Origin: Elizabethkingia sp. YR214
Lineage (GTDB): Bacteria > Bacteroidota > Bacteroidia > Flavobacteriales > Weeksellaceae
Length of the DNA: 64,000 bases
Assembly: GCF_003058195.1 (NCBI RefSeq)
Contig: NZ_QBUH01000011.1
Span: forward strand, 1-64,000
Direction of reading: 5' to 3'
This document shows positions 26,492 to 35,689 of the stretch, in pieces (position 1 is the first letter of the stretch; every line of letters starts with the position of its first letter). A model generated the notes under the pieces. That model did not search any database. It was not told the origin of the DNA and saw only the letters and a program-made list of their open reading frames with translations. Position numbers and translations under genes: made by a program.

Positions 26492-27871
26492 ATGTATACT
26501 TATTCGAAAAGATGGCAGGCACTAGGTTTTTTGGTTGCAGGGGCTTTTTTGTCGCCATTGGATTATTTTATTGTTAATATGGCTTTGCCAGCTATACAAA
26601 AGGCTTTTAATGCAAGTGATCAGCAATTGCAGTTAGTTGTTGCTATTTATGGGCTAACTTATGCTGCGTTGGTTGTATGTGGCGGAAGATTGGGGGATAT
26701 CTACGGAAGAAAGAAAATATTTATTCTCGGATTGTATATTTTCCTGTTTTCCTCTATAGCCTGTGCTTTCTCACCTGATATTTCTGCGCTTATTACCGCC
26801 AGACTTTTTCAGGGAGTGGGAGCTTCCCTTTTGGCTCCACAGGTACTGGCGTCTGTTCGGGTATTATTCAGTAGTACCGAGCAGCCAAAGGCAGTAAGTA
26901 TTTTTAGCGCTGTATTTGGCTTAGCTTCCGTTGCAGGACAGTTATTGGGGGGACTTCTGCTTAATCTGCATTGGGCTGGACTTTCATGGGAAATGGTGTT
27001 TTTAGTAAATGTCCCGGTTACCATTGTTTGCATTACAGGTATTCATTTTACTATGGATAATAATAGAGAATCAAAATTATTGGGTATTGATTATAAAGGA
27101 GCATTGCTGCTCATTCTTGCCTTGTTATTCTTTATTTGCTCACTTATTTTTGGAAGAGAATACCATTGGGTATGGTGGATCTTTTGCACTATGGTGGCAG
27201 GATTAGGACTTCTTGTAGTATTTTTTAGATATGAAGTGAGAAGGCATCGGCAGAATAAATCAGTTCTTATAGATCCAAGTTTGTTAATGGATAAACAATT
27301 TTCACTAAGTCTTCCGGTTATATTTTTCTACAACTTTACAGCGGGTTTATTTATTTGCTATCCATACTATTTACAACAATTTCTGCATTATTCGCCAATG
27401 GATACAGGGCTAGCTATTGTTCCTTACGGATTGGCATTTTTCCTTGGTCCCTTAATTTCTCAAAGAGTAAAAATTCCTGTCAATACTTTAATTTATATAG
27501 GTTTGGGATTACTTATAGTAGGTTTTTCAACGAGTTCAATGCTCTTTTATCTATGGCAGAAACCTTCATTGGCAACGAATATTTCATTGTTTCTGGCAGG
27601 GTTTGGGCATGGTGTTATTATGCCGGTTATGATGCGAACCGCTATTGCACTGGTGAATAAAGAAAGGGCAGGGCAGGCCTCTGCTTTGGTAAGTATCAGC
27701 ATGCAGGTTGGTGGGGTAACTGGTGGAGCTATTATCGGAACCATATTTTTTAGTACAATAGATATCCTAAGCTTTCCAAAAGCTTTTGCATTGGCCATTT
27801 TAATGATTGCTTTATTTCAGGTTACCGGACTCTATATTAATGCTAAGCTGACAAAATATATCAAGAAATAA
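26492..27871 (+). CDS. MFS multidrug-type exporter (DHA2, 14-TM)
   Basis: A 459-residue major facilitator with about fourteen membrane segments. Segment 1 carries LSPLDYFIVNMALPAIQKAF, the D-x-F-I-V-N-x-A-L-P motif of the EmrB/QacA drug:H+ antiporters. The loop after segment 2 carries GGRLGDIYGRKKIF (motif A), and segment 5 carries the antiporter motif C-like GLASVAGQLLGGLL. The start at 26492 follows from the promoter at 26474. It is divergent from an AraC regulator and followed after 20 bases by an NTF2-like protein, probably co-transcribed. It probably exports a toxic organic compound; the substrate is unknown. Confidence 0.88.
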   Translation: MYTYSKRWQALGFLVAGAFLSPLDYFIVNMALPAIQKAFNASDQQLQLVVAIYGLTYAALVVCGGRLGDIYGRKKIFILGLYIFLFSSIACAFSPDISALITARLFQGVGASLLAPQVLASVRVLFSSTEQPKAVSIFSAVFGLASVAGQLLGGLLLNLHWAGLSWEMVFLVNVPVTIVCITGIHFTMDNNRESKLLGIDYKGALLLILALLFFICSLIFGREYHWVWWIFCTMVAGLGLLVVFFRYEVRRHRQNKSVLIDPSLLMDKQFSLSLPVIFFYNFTAGLFICYPYYLQQFLHYSPMDTGLAIVPYGLAFFLGPLISQRVKIPVNTLIYIGLGLLIVGFSTSSMLFYLWQKPSLATNISLFLAGFGHGVIMPVMMRTAIALVNKERAGQASALVSISMQVGGVTGGAIIGTIFFSTIDILSFPKAFALAILMIALFQVTGLYINAKLTKYIKK

Positions 27872-27891
27872 CAACTAAATATTATAATAAG

Positions 27892-28278
27892 ATGAATAAC
27901 AAAGAAAAAATCGTTGCGGAACTAAACGGGTTCTGCGAAAATATCGAAAAATGGTTCAGAGGAGAAGAATACCAGGAAACACTTTATAATAAAATACTTT
28001 CAGGATTTTCCCAAGATTTCAGGATGGTTAATGGTGATGGTAATACTGTATCATTTCATATGTTTTCCGATTGGTTGCCTACTGTATACGGGAAGTTTCC
28101 GACACGGACTGTTGCTCTGGAAAATATAGATATTCAGTATTCCGACAGACATGGTATAGCAACCTATACCGAAATACAAATTACCGGAGATATAACTAAT
28201 CAGAGAAAGGCATCTGCTGTTTTCCTTTTAGAGGAGGATAAAGCATTGTGGTTGCATCTTATTGAAGAGTGGATTTGA
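27892..28278 (+). CDS. NTF2-like (SnoaL/DUF4440-type) small protein
   Basis: A 128-residue soluble protein with an N-terminal helix pair, then alternating strands (FSQDFRMVNGDGNTVSFHMFSDWL, ALENIDIQYSDRHGIATYTEIQ, ALWLHLIEEWI) that fit an NTF2-like cone fold. The closing L-H-L-x-E-E-W is typical of DUF4440/SnoaL members. It lies 20 bases after the exporter gene and ends in a clean terminator, so the two form one unit under the AraC regulator. A binding or small-molecule role is possible; no catalytic residues were assigned. Confidence 0.7.
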   Translation: MNNKEKIVAELNGFCENIEKWFRGEEYQETLYNKILSGFSQDFRMVNGDGNTVSFHMFSDWLPTVYGKFPTRTVALENIDIQYSDRHGIATYTEIQITGDITNQRKASAVFLLEEDKALWLHLIEEWI

Positions 28279-28303
28279 TTCATTGCTAGATGAATAAATT
28301 GAT

Positions 28304-28329
28304 AAAGCCCTCAACAGAGGGCTTTATTT
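28304..28329 (+). terminator. Terminator after the NTF2-like gene
   Basis: Perfect nine-base stem AAAGCCCTC / GAGGGCTTT, four-base loop, followed by ATTTAT; lies between convergent genes. Confidence 0.8.
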
Positions 28330-28357
28330 ATAAATAGAATTGAAATTTTATTGAATA

Positions 28358-29386
28358 CTATACCAGGACTCCGTTTTTAGAAGTGATACCTTCAGGTAGA
28401 TCATCTTTATTCTCACCAATCATCTGGAGCATGTCTATTTCAATGGTTCTACAGATGGAAAGCATCGGAATGTCAAACATTAGCCCGGCGAAAGGATTCT
28501 CGGAATAATCACCTACCAATTCCATTACAATATAAATCCAGCCAATTACCACACAAAAAGGAATACTGAGTAATATACCCCAGTTTCCAAGCTTGGCAAA
28601 CTCATTTACAAGTCCCAGTGGCAACAACATCATAAATATAATATTGAAGATAAAAGCAGTACTGGCAAACTGCCTTGGGGAAGGGAACTTTTTAATTCTT
28701 TCAGCTTGTCCCTGATAGTCGTAAAACAGATTCAGGCATTCCTGAAGTTGCATCTGGTTGAAATCTGAAATATCCTTGCTGTTTTTTAGTTCATTGACCT
28801 CCTTAGCCTGTTGGGATATCAGATAGGTGGCAAAGTTTTTATACTCCGATTGTAATGCGACTTCTTCTTCAGAAAGATATTTGTTTAAGAAAATAGGTGT
28901 TCTTCCATAATCCGGGAATCCGGCCTTAATAATTCTGTTACGTCTTTGGTCTACATTAACGCCATGTTTCTCAATACTGATGTGTTCCCATTCTGTAGGA
29001 ACAAGAAGCTGCTCCCGAAAAGTATACAGCCATGCAATATGGCGATAGGCTAATTTTTTTCTTTTTTTCTCCAGTTGCAGATCGCTTTCATCTGCGGTAT
29101 TAAAGGCATAAAGCATGGAGGTGAAAGAACGGCTGGAGTTAACAATACCACCCCATATTTTTCTTGCTTCCCACAACCTGTCATATGCCTGATTGTTTTT
29201 AAAGCCTACATAGAATGCCTCGGCAGTACCAATAAGTGCTACAGGTACCCACGGAATAACCATCCATTGCCATTTAAAAAAATAAAAAAGTGCAGCTACC
29301 AGAGTACACCATACTGTAAGTATAATAACATGGAGCCCTGAGAGGTTAAGAATTTGTTTATAATTAATGTATTTGGTTGTAATCAT
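28358..29386 (-). CDS. Bestrophin-family ion channel
   Basis: A 342-residue membrane protein of the bacterial bestrophin (UPF0187) family, which forms pentameric anion or cation channels. Two N-terminal membrane segments (about residues 18-60) lead into the signature VALIGTAEAFYVGFKNNQAYDRLWEARKIWGGIVNSSRSF (given here in part: NNQAYDRLWEARK, WGGIVNSSR). Two later membrane segments (about 235-285) are followed by DYSENPFAG near 300. The length is standard for bacterial members. It is monocistronic and convergent with the exporter unit. The ion selectivity is not predictable here. Confidence 0.88.
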   Translation of the reverse strand: MITTKYINYKQILNLSGLHVIILTVWCTLVAALFYFFKWQWMVIPWVPVALIGTAEAFYVGFKNNQAYDRLWEARKIWGGIVNSSRSFTSMLYAFNTADESDLQLEKKRKKLAYRHIAWLYTFREQLLVPTEWEHISIEKHGVNVDQRRNRIIKAGFPDYGRTPIFLNKYLSEEEVALQSEYKNFATYLISQQAKEVNELKNSKDISDFNQMQLQECLNLFYDYQGQAERIKKFPSPRQFASTAFIFNIIFMMLLPLGLVNEFAKLGNWGILLSIPFCVVIGWIYIVMELVGDYSENPFAGLMFDIPMLSICRTIEIDMLQMIGENKDDLPEGITSKNGVLV

Positions 29387-29611
29387 AAAGATAAATGTGT
29401 ATTGGTGTAAACAAAATAAATACCAAAATAGTGAAATTATGGTGAGTTAATAGCTATAAATTGTACATCATTCAGGTTGTCAGATTATAATAGTTTACAA
29501 ATTAAAATTAGAAATTATAATCATACACTACTAAATATATTTTGTTAATATTTAGGGAAATTCTTCTGATATCATTAACTAACTCCAAAGAATAAATATT
29601 AAATTATTTTC

Positions 29612-29619
29612 TATCTTTG
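29612..29619 (+). promoter_or_regulatory. -7 box TATCTTTG upstream of a 37-residue frame
   Basis: A perfect TAnnTTTG box 21 bases before the ATG at 29641. The following transcript would include both 29641 and 29765. Confidence 0.55.
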
Positions 29620-29640
29620 GATTTCCTAAAATCAACATCA

Positions 29641-29754
29641 ATGAACTTATTAAACATTTTGCCCGTGTGGTATGGTGACGGTATTGGAAACAACCGTAAA
29701 CGCCCAATGTTGAGCGTTAGGACACCTAAGCCGTTCGGGCTTTATTATTCCTAA
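29641..29754 (+). CDS. Possible 37-residue leader or small peptide
   Basis: A short frame directly under a perfect promoter box: MNLLNILPVWYGDGIGNN then RKRPMLSVRTPKPFGLYYS. Composition is protein-like (aromatic, Pro, Arg) and unlike the AT-rich surroundings; the GC content is visibly higher. The stop is ten bases before the next gene. The sequence around both starts is similar (CCTAAAATCAA-CATC/TATT-ATG). It could be a regulatory leader, a small protein, or part of a structured RNA, because the 3' part can form short hairpins (TTAGG-ACA-CCTAA; AAGCC-GTTC-GGGCTT). Confidence 0.45.
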   Translation: MNLLNILPVWYGDGIGNNRKRPMLSVRTPKPFGLYYS

Positions 29755-29764
29755 AATCAATATT

Positions 29765-30064
29765 ATGACACCAATGAAAACCGCCGTTACTCTAAACGGT
29801 AAAGAAATTGACCTTGCAAGTTATTTTGAAACTTTAAGCCGGGGTCCTAATAACTCAAGCTTTCATATCAAAATGGAGATCAGTAGCTATGAGGAAATAG
29901 GCTATCTGCAACACTCTATTTTATCGGTATGCAGACAGGCTTTAGAAGCGAGCGAGCAAATCGCAGACGGCTTGGACTTTTCCCGTTTGCTGGAACTTGT
30001 GCAAAAGCTTATTCCGCATACTGAATTAGAATTACTAAGTAGAATTCAACGATCTATATTGTGA
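29765..30064 (+). CDS. Conserved-looking hypothetical protein, 99 residues
   Basis: A soluble protein of 99 residues: a beta strand (TAVTLNGKEIDLASYF), then helices containing SSYEEIGYLQHSILSVCRQALEASEQIADGLDFSRLLELVQKLI. No signal peptide, no membrane segment and no known motif. It lies ten bases after the 37-residue frame and is probably on the same transcript. A hairpin with 13-base arms (30081-30123) follows. I do not recognise the family. Confidence 0.65.
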   Translation: MTPMKTAVTLNGKEIDLASYFETLSRGPNNSSFHIKMEISSYEEIGYLQHSILSVCRQALEASEQIADGLDFSRLLELVQKLIPHTELELLSRIQRSIL

Positions 30065-30080
30065 AAAAATGAAATTTAAT

Positions 30081-30123
30081 AATTGAAGACTTCTTGTAAA
30101 TCATCGGCAGGAAGTTTTCAATT
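30081..30123 (+). terminator. Terminator-like hairpin after 29765-30064
   Basis: AATTGAAGACTTC pairs with GAAGTTTTCAATT (one wobble); no long T run follows. Confidence 0.45.
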
Positions 30124-30382
30124 AAATCAAGTAGATAGAGCTACATGTATTTTATATGCTATAAATGTATATGTAGTTAAAAAAAAATATAATATTTTCT
30201 AAATACTAAATTAATATTATATTTAAAAAGGTATGTTTTATGACATATTTAAACTATGGTAAGTATTATTTAAATGAAGAATTAGAGATTCCTTATTTTA
30301 TTTCTGAGCTTAAGATTATTTTAAACTGATAGAAATATAGAAAATTTAATATCGTTTTTTGCTGTCAGTTGTTGATTACTAA

Positions 30383-30583
30383 TTATTCAATGGATGCTTC
30401 CAAAACAATATTTGCAATATAAAATAATAATGAAAGTGCTTTATAGCTATTAATAGGATTTTCTCCATAATCATAGCTCTGGCCATGTAATATATCGTGT
30501 CTATTAATTCCGATAGGGTTATCAAAATCTTGTACTTTTCTATTTGAGGAAATTATTTTTAACGGATTAAGAAGGTTTTCCAT
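30383..30583 (-). pseudogene. C-terminal fragment, HEPN/abortive-infection-like
   Basis: The 66 residues contain NPIGINRHDILHGQSYDYG then NSYKALSLLFYIANIVLEA. The R-H-x-I-L-H-G followed about 15 residues later by a hydrophobic helix is typical of the end of HEPN-like or Abi-type domains. The open frame continues upstream (SFAENYIGTDL before the ATG) without a start, so an N-terminal part has been lost. The flanks (30124-30382 and 30584-30891) contain no intact gene, only a 29-codon frame at 30241 that I do not call. Confidence 0.5.
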
Positions 30584-30891
30584 TAAATCTGTACCAATAT
30601 AGTTTTCTGCAAAACTGATTAAAAGAATAATTTATATATAGCATCCTTAATTTAGGAATAAAGATGTTGATGAAATAAAAAAAAATTAAAGAATTTTAGA
30701 TTATAAAATAAAGTGGCTTAAACATCGCTTAGGCCTTTTCCATACTCACTTTTTGTCTTATTGCATGATGAGCAGTTAATGGGCATAAAAAAGAGAAAAA
30801 CGTATTTCTTGATGTATGTTAATGAAACCGCAATCAGGTTTTTCTATTTTTGTCTCCGAAAAACAACAGAATTTATAAATAGTATAATAAT

Positions 30892-31563
30892 ATGAAAAAA
30901 ATTAGTGTATTAGCATTAGTAGGAGTAGGATTGCTTGCAGCATCATGTAACAAAGCAAAAACGGATACATCAGTAGCTTCTGAGCAGTCAGTTGCAGAAA
31001 GCAAAGGAGAAAAGTTGGCAGTAGATACAGTAGCATCTGTAGTAAACTGGAAAGCTTTCCATAAAGGAGGATTTGCACCTCGTTGGGGAACTCTTAATGT
31101 AAAATCAGGAGATCTGAGCATTGAAGGTGGACAGGTTGCTGCTGGTAACTTTATTATTGATATGACTTCTATTAAAGTAGATCCGGCTTCAGTAACAGAA
31201 GCAGATAAAAAGCCAGCAGAACTTGAAGCTCACTTGAAGAATCCTGACTTCTTTAATGTAGAGAAAAATCCTGTTTCTGATTTCAAAATTACAAGCGTAG
31301 CAGATTTGAAGGAAACTCCAAAAGATGCTGTTGCAGGAGCTAATAAAATAATAAGCGGAAATCTTACTTTGTTAGGAAAAACTATGAACGTTACTTTCCC
31401 TGCTAAAGTAGATGTTACTGCTGATGCTGCGGCTATTCAGGCTAAATTTATTGTAAACAGAACAGACTGGGGAATTAAATTCGGTACTACTGAATCAGAT
31501 CCGGCTGAATGGATGATCAGCAAAGACATCGAAATCGCAATTGATGTAAAAGCTAAAAAATAA
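30892..31563 (+). CDS. YceI-family lipoprotein
   Basis: A 223-residue lipoprotein: lipobox LLAASC (Cys about residue 19), then a YceI lipocalin-like barrel. The family marks are SVVNWKAFHKGGF near residues 48-60, GNFIIDMTSIKVD near 85-97, LEAHLKNPDFFNVEKNPVSDFKI near 110-132, and GNLTLLGKTMNVTFPAKV near 155-172. YceI proteins bind isoprenoid-like lipids in the periplasm. It stands alone with its own terminator. The role (lipid or quinone binding, stress response) is taken from the family. Confidence 0.9.
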   Translation: MKKISVLALVGVGLLAASCNKAKTDTSVASEQSVAESKGEKLAVDTVASVVNWKAFHKGGFAPRWGTLNVKSGDLSIEGGQVAAGNFIIDMTSIKVDPASVTEADKKPAELEAHLKNPDFFNVEKNPVSDFKITSVADLKETPKDAVAGANKIISGNLTLLGKTMNVTFPAKVDVTADAAAIQAKFIVNRTDWGIKFGTTESDPAEWMISKDIEIAIDVKAKK

Positions 31564-31594
31564 GTTATTATATTTATTTAAAATTTTATACAAC

Positions 31595-31630
31595 AAAAAA
31601 GGCTTAAACATTGTTTAAGCCTTTTTCTTT
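31595..31630 (+). terminator. Terminator after yceI-like gene
   Basis: Stem GGCTTAAACA / TGTTTAAGCC preceded by A6 and followed by TTTTTCTTTTT; works in both directions. Confidence 0.85.
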
Positions 31631-31671
31631 TTATAGAGCTGCTGCTTTGCAATTCTATCATTGTATAATAT

Positions 31672-31833
31672 TTAATTACAATGTTCTTGTTCTATTAGAT
31701 GTTCGGGTACTATACATCTTCCATTACAATTGATCTGATTTTTTGGACAGACATTATCTCCAGCTTTAATTTCTTTTAACTCTTTTTTAATTGGTTGATA
31801 TGTAAATGTATATATAATTCCTTTTACTGTGAT
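31672..31833 (-). other. Short cysteine-rich open frame without a clear start
   Basis: A 53-codon open stretch with no ATG at its head. It ends KEIKAGDNVCPKNQ then INCNGRCIVPEHLIEQEHCN. Four cysteines are packed in the last 27 residues (C-x6-C-x3-C-x11-C), unusual for this region. It could be the end of a decayed gene or a very short secreted protein; I cannot decide. Confidence 0.3.
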
Positions 31834-31904
31834 TTAACATAAAAAATATTTTGAAATAGATAGAATAACCAATAAAGCATTAAATAAGCGACTCTATCCG
31901 GATA

Positions 31905-31941
31905 ATAAAGAAGATCCTGCAAACAGTCATTTGCAGGATCT
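31905..31941 (-). terminator. Terminator of the TonB receptor gene
   Basis: Twelve-base perfect stem AGATCCTGCAAA / TTTGCAGGATCT with a six-base loop, T-rich on the leftward strand, about 110 bases past the receptor stop codon. Confidence 0.65.
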
Positions 31942-32048
31942 GTGTCTTTAAAGTAAGAGATCTGTGACTAATGAAGCAAAAATCTTCTTTAAAGAAGTGA
32001 AAAAATGATATATATGTACTTTTCTGACAACATGAAATCTGTCTGTTC

Positions 32049-34490
32049 TTATTTTAGTTTTTTTCCTCTCATATGCTTGTCATCTCCTTCATCCGAAAAA
32101 CGACTTTCCCTGTCATGAGCCGGCTTCAAGCCTCCAAATTGCCAGCTGAAAGTAAGCGTTGCAGCTCTGTTATAATATCTGTTTATACTTGTACTCTGGA
32201 AAGTGGGTGCAAATGCATACACATTTTCTCTAAATGCTTTCTGAAAAGGATTGATAATAGCAAGGGTAAGGCTCGCTTTATTGTCCAGAAGTTGTTTACT
32301 TATTGCAAAACGGTAAGAATAATTAGCAGAATTTTTTCCCTGAAGTGTAATAAATCCGTTTCCGTAATCCCCCGATATACTTAGACTTAAATTATCTGGT
32401 AGTGATACGGTATTGCTCAAACTTGTGGTGAAAAAAGTTCCGGTATTGTTCAACCCTAAAGATTTACTACGGAACTGAAGATAAAAAACTTCGACATTGG
32501 CATTTACAGTCCATTTTTTTACAGGACTAAAAATTGTACTGATATTAGCTCCCAAACGGTTATTCTCTCCAATATTTGAAGGTGTGGTATAAGATATTCC
32601 GTCCTTATTAACTATGGTAACCGGCTCAATAGAGTTTTTGTTGAAATTGTAATATACACTACTCGTTAATGATGCTTTCTTAATAGTTGTAAACACATGG
32701 GAAAGTTCTATATTCCTGGTTTGCTCAGGCTCCAGATAAGGATTTCCGGAAGTAATATTCAGCGGGTCACTGGCATTGCTATATGGATTGAGATCCATAA
32801 TCCACGGACGTCGTATCCTTTCTGTATAATTGAATTTAAGTTCATGGTTTTCATTAAGCTTTTTTACAATCAGTAAATTTGGAATCCAATTTGTAAAGTT
32901 TCTTTTAAAAGGAGATCCGGACTGGAAATTAGCATTTACAAATGTCTTCTCCAATCTTATTCCGGGACGGAAAGTCCAATCGTTATCCGTTTCGAAATTC
33001 AATGTCATATAGGCTGAAAATACATCCTGTATATACTTTATATTACCTAAACGTGAAGGATCTACGGGAATATGACTGTTAATAACTTCATACGAGCTTT
33101 GGGATCTGTTTTTATAATAACGAACCCCGGTCTCCAACAGGATCTTTCCGGAAGTGTTTAACGGCTGAGCGTAATCCGCCTGTATGCTCCATTCTTTCTC
33201 AGACCCTCTGTTGGGACCGGTTTCGCGGAAAGCCAGTTTACCGTCCATTTTATATTGTTCAGTCAGATAGTCTGAGAGCTCAGTAGAGTAGGATGTTTGT
33301 GCTACCAGTTGCAATTCCTGTCCTTCGGGGCGGAATTTTTTCTGGTAGTTTACAACCCATTCTTTGTAATCGAATCTTCCGGATTGTTTTATTTTCTGGA
33401 GGTATTCATCTGTAACTGAGTTATTGTTATAGCGATTGTACAGGTTTCCATTTTGTGGCAAGGATCCTTTCCAATAAGAGAAGCTGGTTTCTATAGTCTG
33501 AAGGGAATCCGGCTGATATTTAACGGTAAGTCCTGCCGAACCGCCTTTGTCGGTCTGAAGAGAATTTTTCTTCTGAAAAAGATGACTTGTTTGCTGCTGA
33601 CCAGACAGAGATATACGTTCCATTTCAGCAGTTGATTCTTCACGCTCTTCACTATAGTTGCCCATAGCCGAAATAGTAAATTTTCCCGTTGCAATATTCA
33701 AAGCAAGATTTCCGGATTGTTCCAGATTTCCTCCGGATAAATCGAGTGACCCACTGGTTCCTTTCAGCTTTTTCTTTGTGATAATATTAATGACACCACC
33801 GGCGCCTTCGGCTTCATATTTTGCTGATGGATTTGTAATTACTTCCACTGAAACAATAGAGCTGGCCGGAATCATTTTCAGCGCTTCTTTTAGATTTTTG
33901 GCCATTATTCCTGAAGGAATACCATTAATCAGAACTTTAATATTAGAGTTACCTCTCAGCTTAAGTTCTCCGTTGGCTCCTACTGTAAGCATCGGTGCTT
34001 TACGAAGGACATCTGTTGCATTTCCCGATTTGTTACTAATATCGGAATCTGCATTGTAGACTATTTTGTCTTTTCCATTTTGGATAAGAGGTTTCTTTCT
34101 GCTTCCCGCAATTACAACTCCTTTAATGTTGCTGCTCTTTTCTTCTAAAGAGATTCTTCCGAGATCAAGGTCTTCATTTTCCAGACTTGTGGTTTCATAA
34201 GTATAGTCATTATAGCCTAAATAGCTGATTTTAATGTTTATTTTCAAGTGTTTGGGAATCGAAGCTGAAAATGAACCATCTGCAGATGAGGTAATGGTGT
34301 GCAATACTTTTCCGGTTTCAGATTTTAAAACAATAACAGAACCTGAAAGTGCTTTATTATCCGCACTGTTGACTACAATACCTTTTATCTTTACAACTTT
34401 CTCTGGTGTTGTTTGTGAGAATAGTTTGCCGGGAGTTACTACAAAGCCTAATATCAGACAGTACCACCAAAATATCTTTATCGTTTTCAT
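32049..34490 (-). CDS. TonB-dependent receptor with beta-barrel (OMP_b-brl_3 type)
   Basis: The start is placed at 34490 (MKTIKIFWWYC) so that the signal peptide ends near KLFSQ; 813 residues. Order: carboxypeptidase-like regulatory domain (about residues 30-115, VKIKGIVVNSADNKALSGS...), plug domain (about 125-225, with ATDVLRKAPMLTV and GAGGVINIITKK), then a 22-strand-type outer-membrane barrel (about 230-800). The GVINI-type plug and barrel resemble the outer-membrane beta-barrel receptor family, not the SusC group; no SusD partner is present. It is divergent from a LytS/LytTR pair, suggesting control by it. The cargo is unknown. Confidence 0.88.
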   Translation of the reverse strand: MKTIKIFWWYCLILGFVVTPGKLFSQTTPEKVVKIKGIVVNSADNKALSGSVIVLKSETGKVLHTITSSADGSFSASIPKHLKINIKISYLGYNDYTYETTSLENEDLDLGRISLEEKSSNIKGVVIAGSRKKPLIQNGKDKIVYNADSDISNKSGNATDVLRKAPMLTVGANGELKLRGNSNIKVLINGIPSGIMAKNLKEALKMIPASSIVSVEVITNPSAKYEAEGAGGVINIITKKKLKGTSGSLDLSGGNLEQSGNLALNIATGKFTISAMGNYSEEREESTAEMERISLSGQQQTSHLFQKKNSLQTDKGGSAGLTVKYQPDSLQTIETSFSYWKGSLPQNGNLYNRYNNNSVTDEYLQKIKQSGRFDYKEWVVNYQKKFRPEGQELQLVAQTSYSTELSDYLTEQYKMDGKLAFRETGPNRGSEKEWSIQADYAQPLNTSGKILLETGVRYYKNRSQSSYEVINSHIPVDPSRLGNIKYIQDVFSAYMTLNFETDNDWTFRPGIRLEKTFVNANFQSGSPFKRNFTNWIPNLLIVKKLNENHELKFNYTERIRRPWIMDLNPYSNASDPLNITSGNPYLEPEQTRNIELSHVFTTIKKASLTSSVYYNFNKNSIEPVTIVNKDGISYTTPSNIGENNRLGANISTIFSPVKKWTVNANVEVFYLQFRSKSLGLNNTGTFFTTSLSNTVSLPDNLSLSISGDYGNGFITLQGKNSANYSYRFAISKQLLDNKASLTLAIINPFQKAFRENVYAFAPTFQSTSINRYYNRAATLTFSWQFGGLKPAHDRESRFSDEGDDKHMRGKKLK

Positions 34491-34645
34491 AATGCCTTGT
34501 TTTAGAACTGCAAAGCAATCACAAAGCCCATAGAAACTGAAATTTAAATGATGAATCGTCTGATAAACGTGTTGTAATGTGTTTGTCATTTAGTATTTGC
34601 ATATTCCGTGAAAATGAATCTACTTTGCTGTATAATAAAAGGTTA

Positions 34646-35689
34646 ATGGCTAAGGCAGAAAAATGGTATAAGAAGCGATATTTCGACGAAATAATTTTCT
34701 TTGGCGCAATATTCATATTGACGATGGTTCCGGATTTCATCAAACCCGTCTCTATGATGTACCTTGTCAAGAATATGGTTTTCCTTGCATTGCTTTATGG
34801 CCAGGCTATCTTACATCGTTATTTTATATTTCCTTTTTTTATAACCGGACAATATGTGCGCTATTATCTTAGTGGTACATTGTTTATTATTCTGGGGGCA
34901 ATATTACTATTAGCAGTTGACTATTACTGGATAGATCCTGAATATTACAAAACTGCAGATGTAATACTTTTTAAGGATTTTTTGTATAATGTTGTTCTGT
35001 GTTCAATTAGTATAGCTGCATTCCTCTCATTATTTCTGATACGTAATTATTCCAGGGAGCTTGAAAAGAAAAATAAAGCCCAGCTGATGCTAAGTGAGAT
35101 GAACATCAAATATCTTCATGCTCAGCTTAATCCACATTTTTTCTTTAATATGCTCAATAATCTTTATGGCGTTAGCCTGGCGGAACCATCCAGAACTCCG
35201 GAACTCATCCTGAAGCTTTCTGATTTAATGCGGTATCAGCTGGAAAATGCAAATAAGGATATTGTAAATCTAAAAGAAGAGCTTTCTTTTATCCGAAATT
35301 ATATTGCTATGGAAAAGGAGCGGGTAGGTAAACGCTGTGTGATAGAATATAATATTGAGGATAAAGAAATGAATGCTCATAATTACCAGATTGCTCCTCT
35401 AATACTTATTACTTTGGTAGAAAATGCTTTTAAACATAGTTTGACCACTGAGCGGGAATGGTTTGTTAAGATAGTAGTTCAACTTGAAAACGGAGTCCTC
35501 AGAATGAGTGTGCATAATTCTATGCCGGATCAAAGTCTTAAAACAAGTTCTACTGGTATTGGCTTACTTAATATTCGTGAACGCCTGGAACTTCTCTATA
35601 GTGAACATTATATGTTGGATATTTTAGAAGAATCTGAGGAGTATCAGACTAATTTGGTTTTAAGTTTAAAATATTATAATCATGAGTAA
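34646..35689 (+). CDS. LytS-type membrane sensor histidine kinase
   Basis: A 347-residue sensor kinase. The ATG at 34646 is chosen because it gives a normal short cytoplasmic start; a frame from 34577 would add 23 residues. Four membrane segments lie between about residues 15 and 140, a short coiled coil follows, then the His_kinase domain with KYLHAQLNPHFFFNMLNNLYGVSL (phosphorylated His in Q-L-N-P-H-F-F-F-N, about residue 168). The ATPase domain has VENAFKHSL near 255-263 and GIGLLNIRERLELLY near 310-324. It overlaps the response regulator by 8 bases, so the two are translated together. It probably regulates the divergent receptor gene. Confidence 0.9.
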   Translation: MAKAEKWYKKRYFDEIIFFGAIFILTMVPDFIKPVSMMYLVKNMVFLALLYGQAILHRYFIFPFFITGQYVRYYLSGTLFIILGAILLLAVDYYWIDPEYYKTADVILFKDFLYNVVLCSISIAAFLSLFLIRNYSRELEKKNKAQLMLSEMNIKYLHAQLNPHFFFNMLNNLYGVSLAEPSRTPELILKLSDLMRYQLENANKDIVNLKEELSFIRNYIAMEKERVGKRCVIEYNIEDKEMNAHNYQIAPLILITLVENAFKHSLTTEREWFVKIVVQLENGVLRMSVHNSMPDQSLKTSSTGIGLLNIRERLELLYSEHYMLDILEESEEYQTNLVLSLKYYNHE

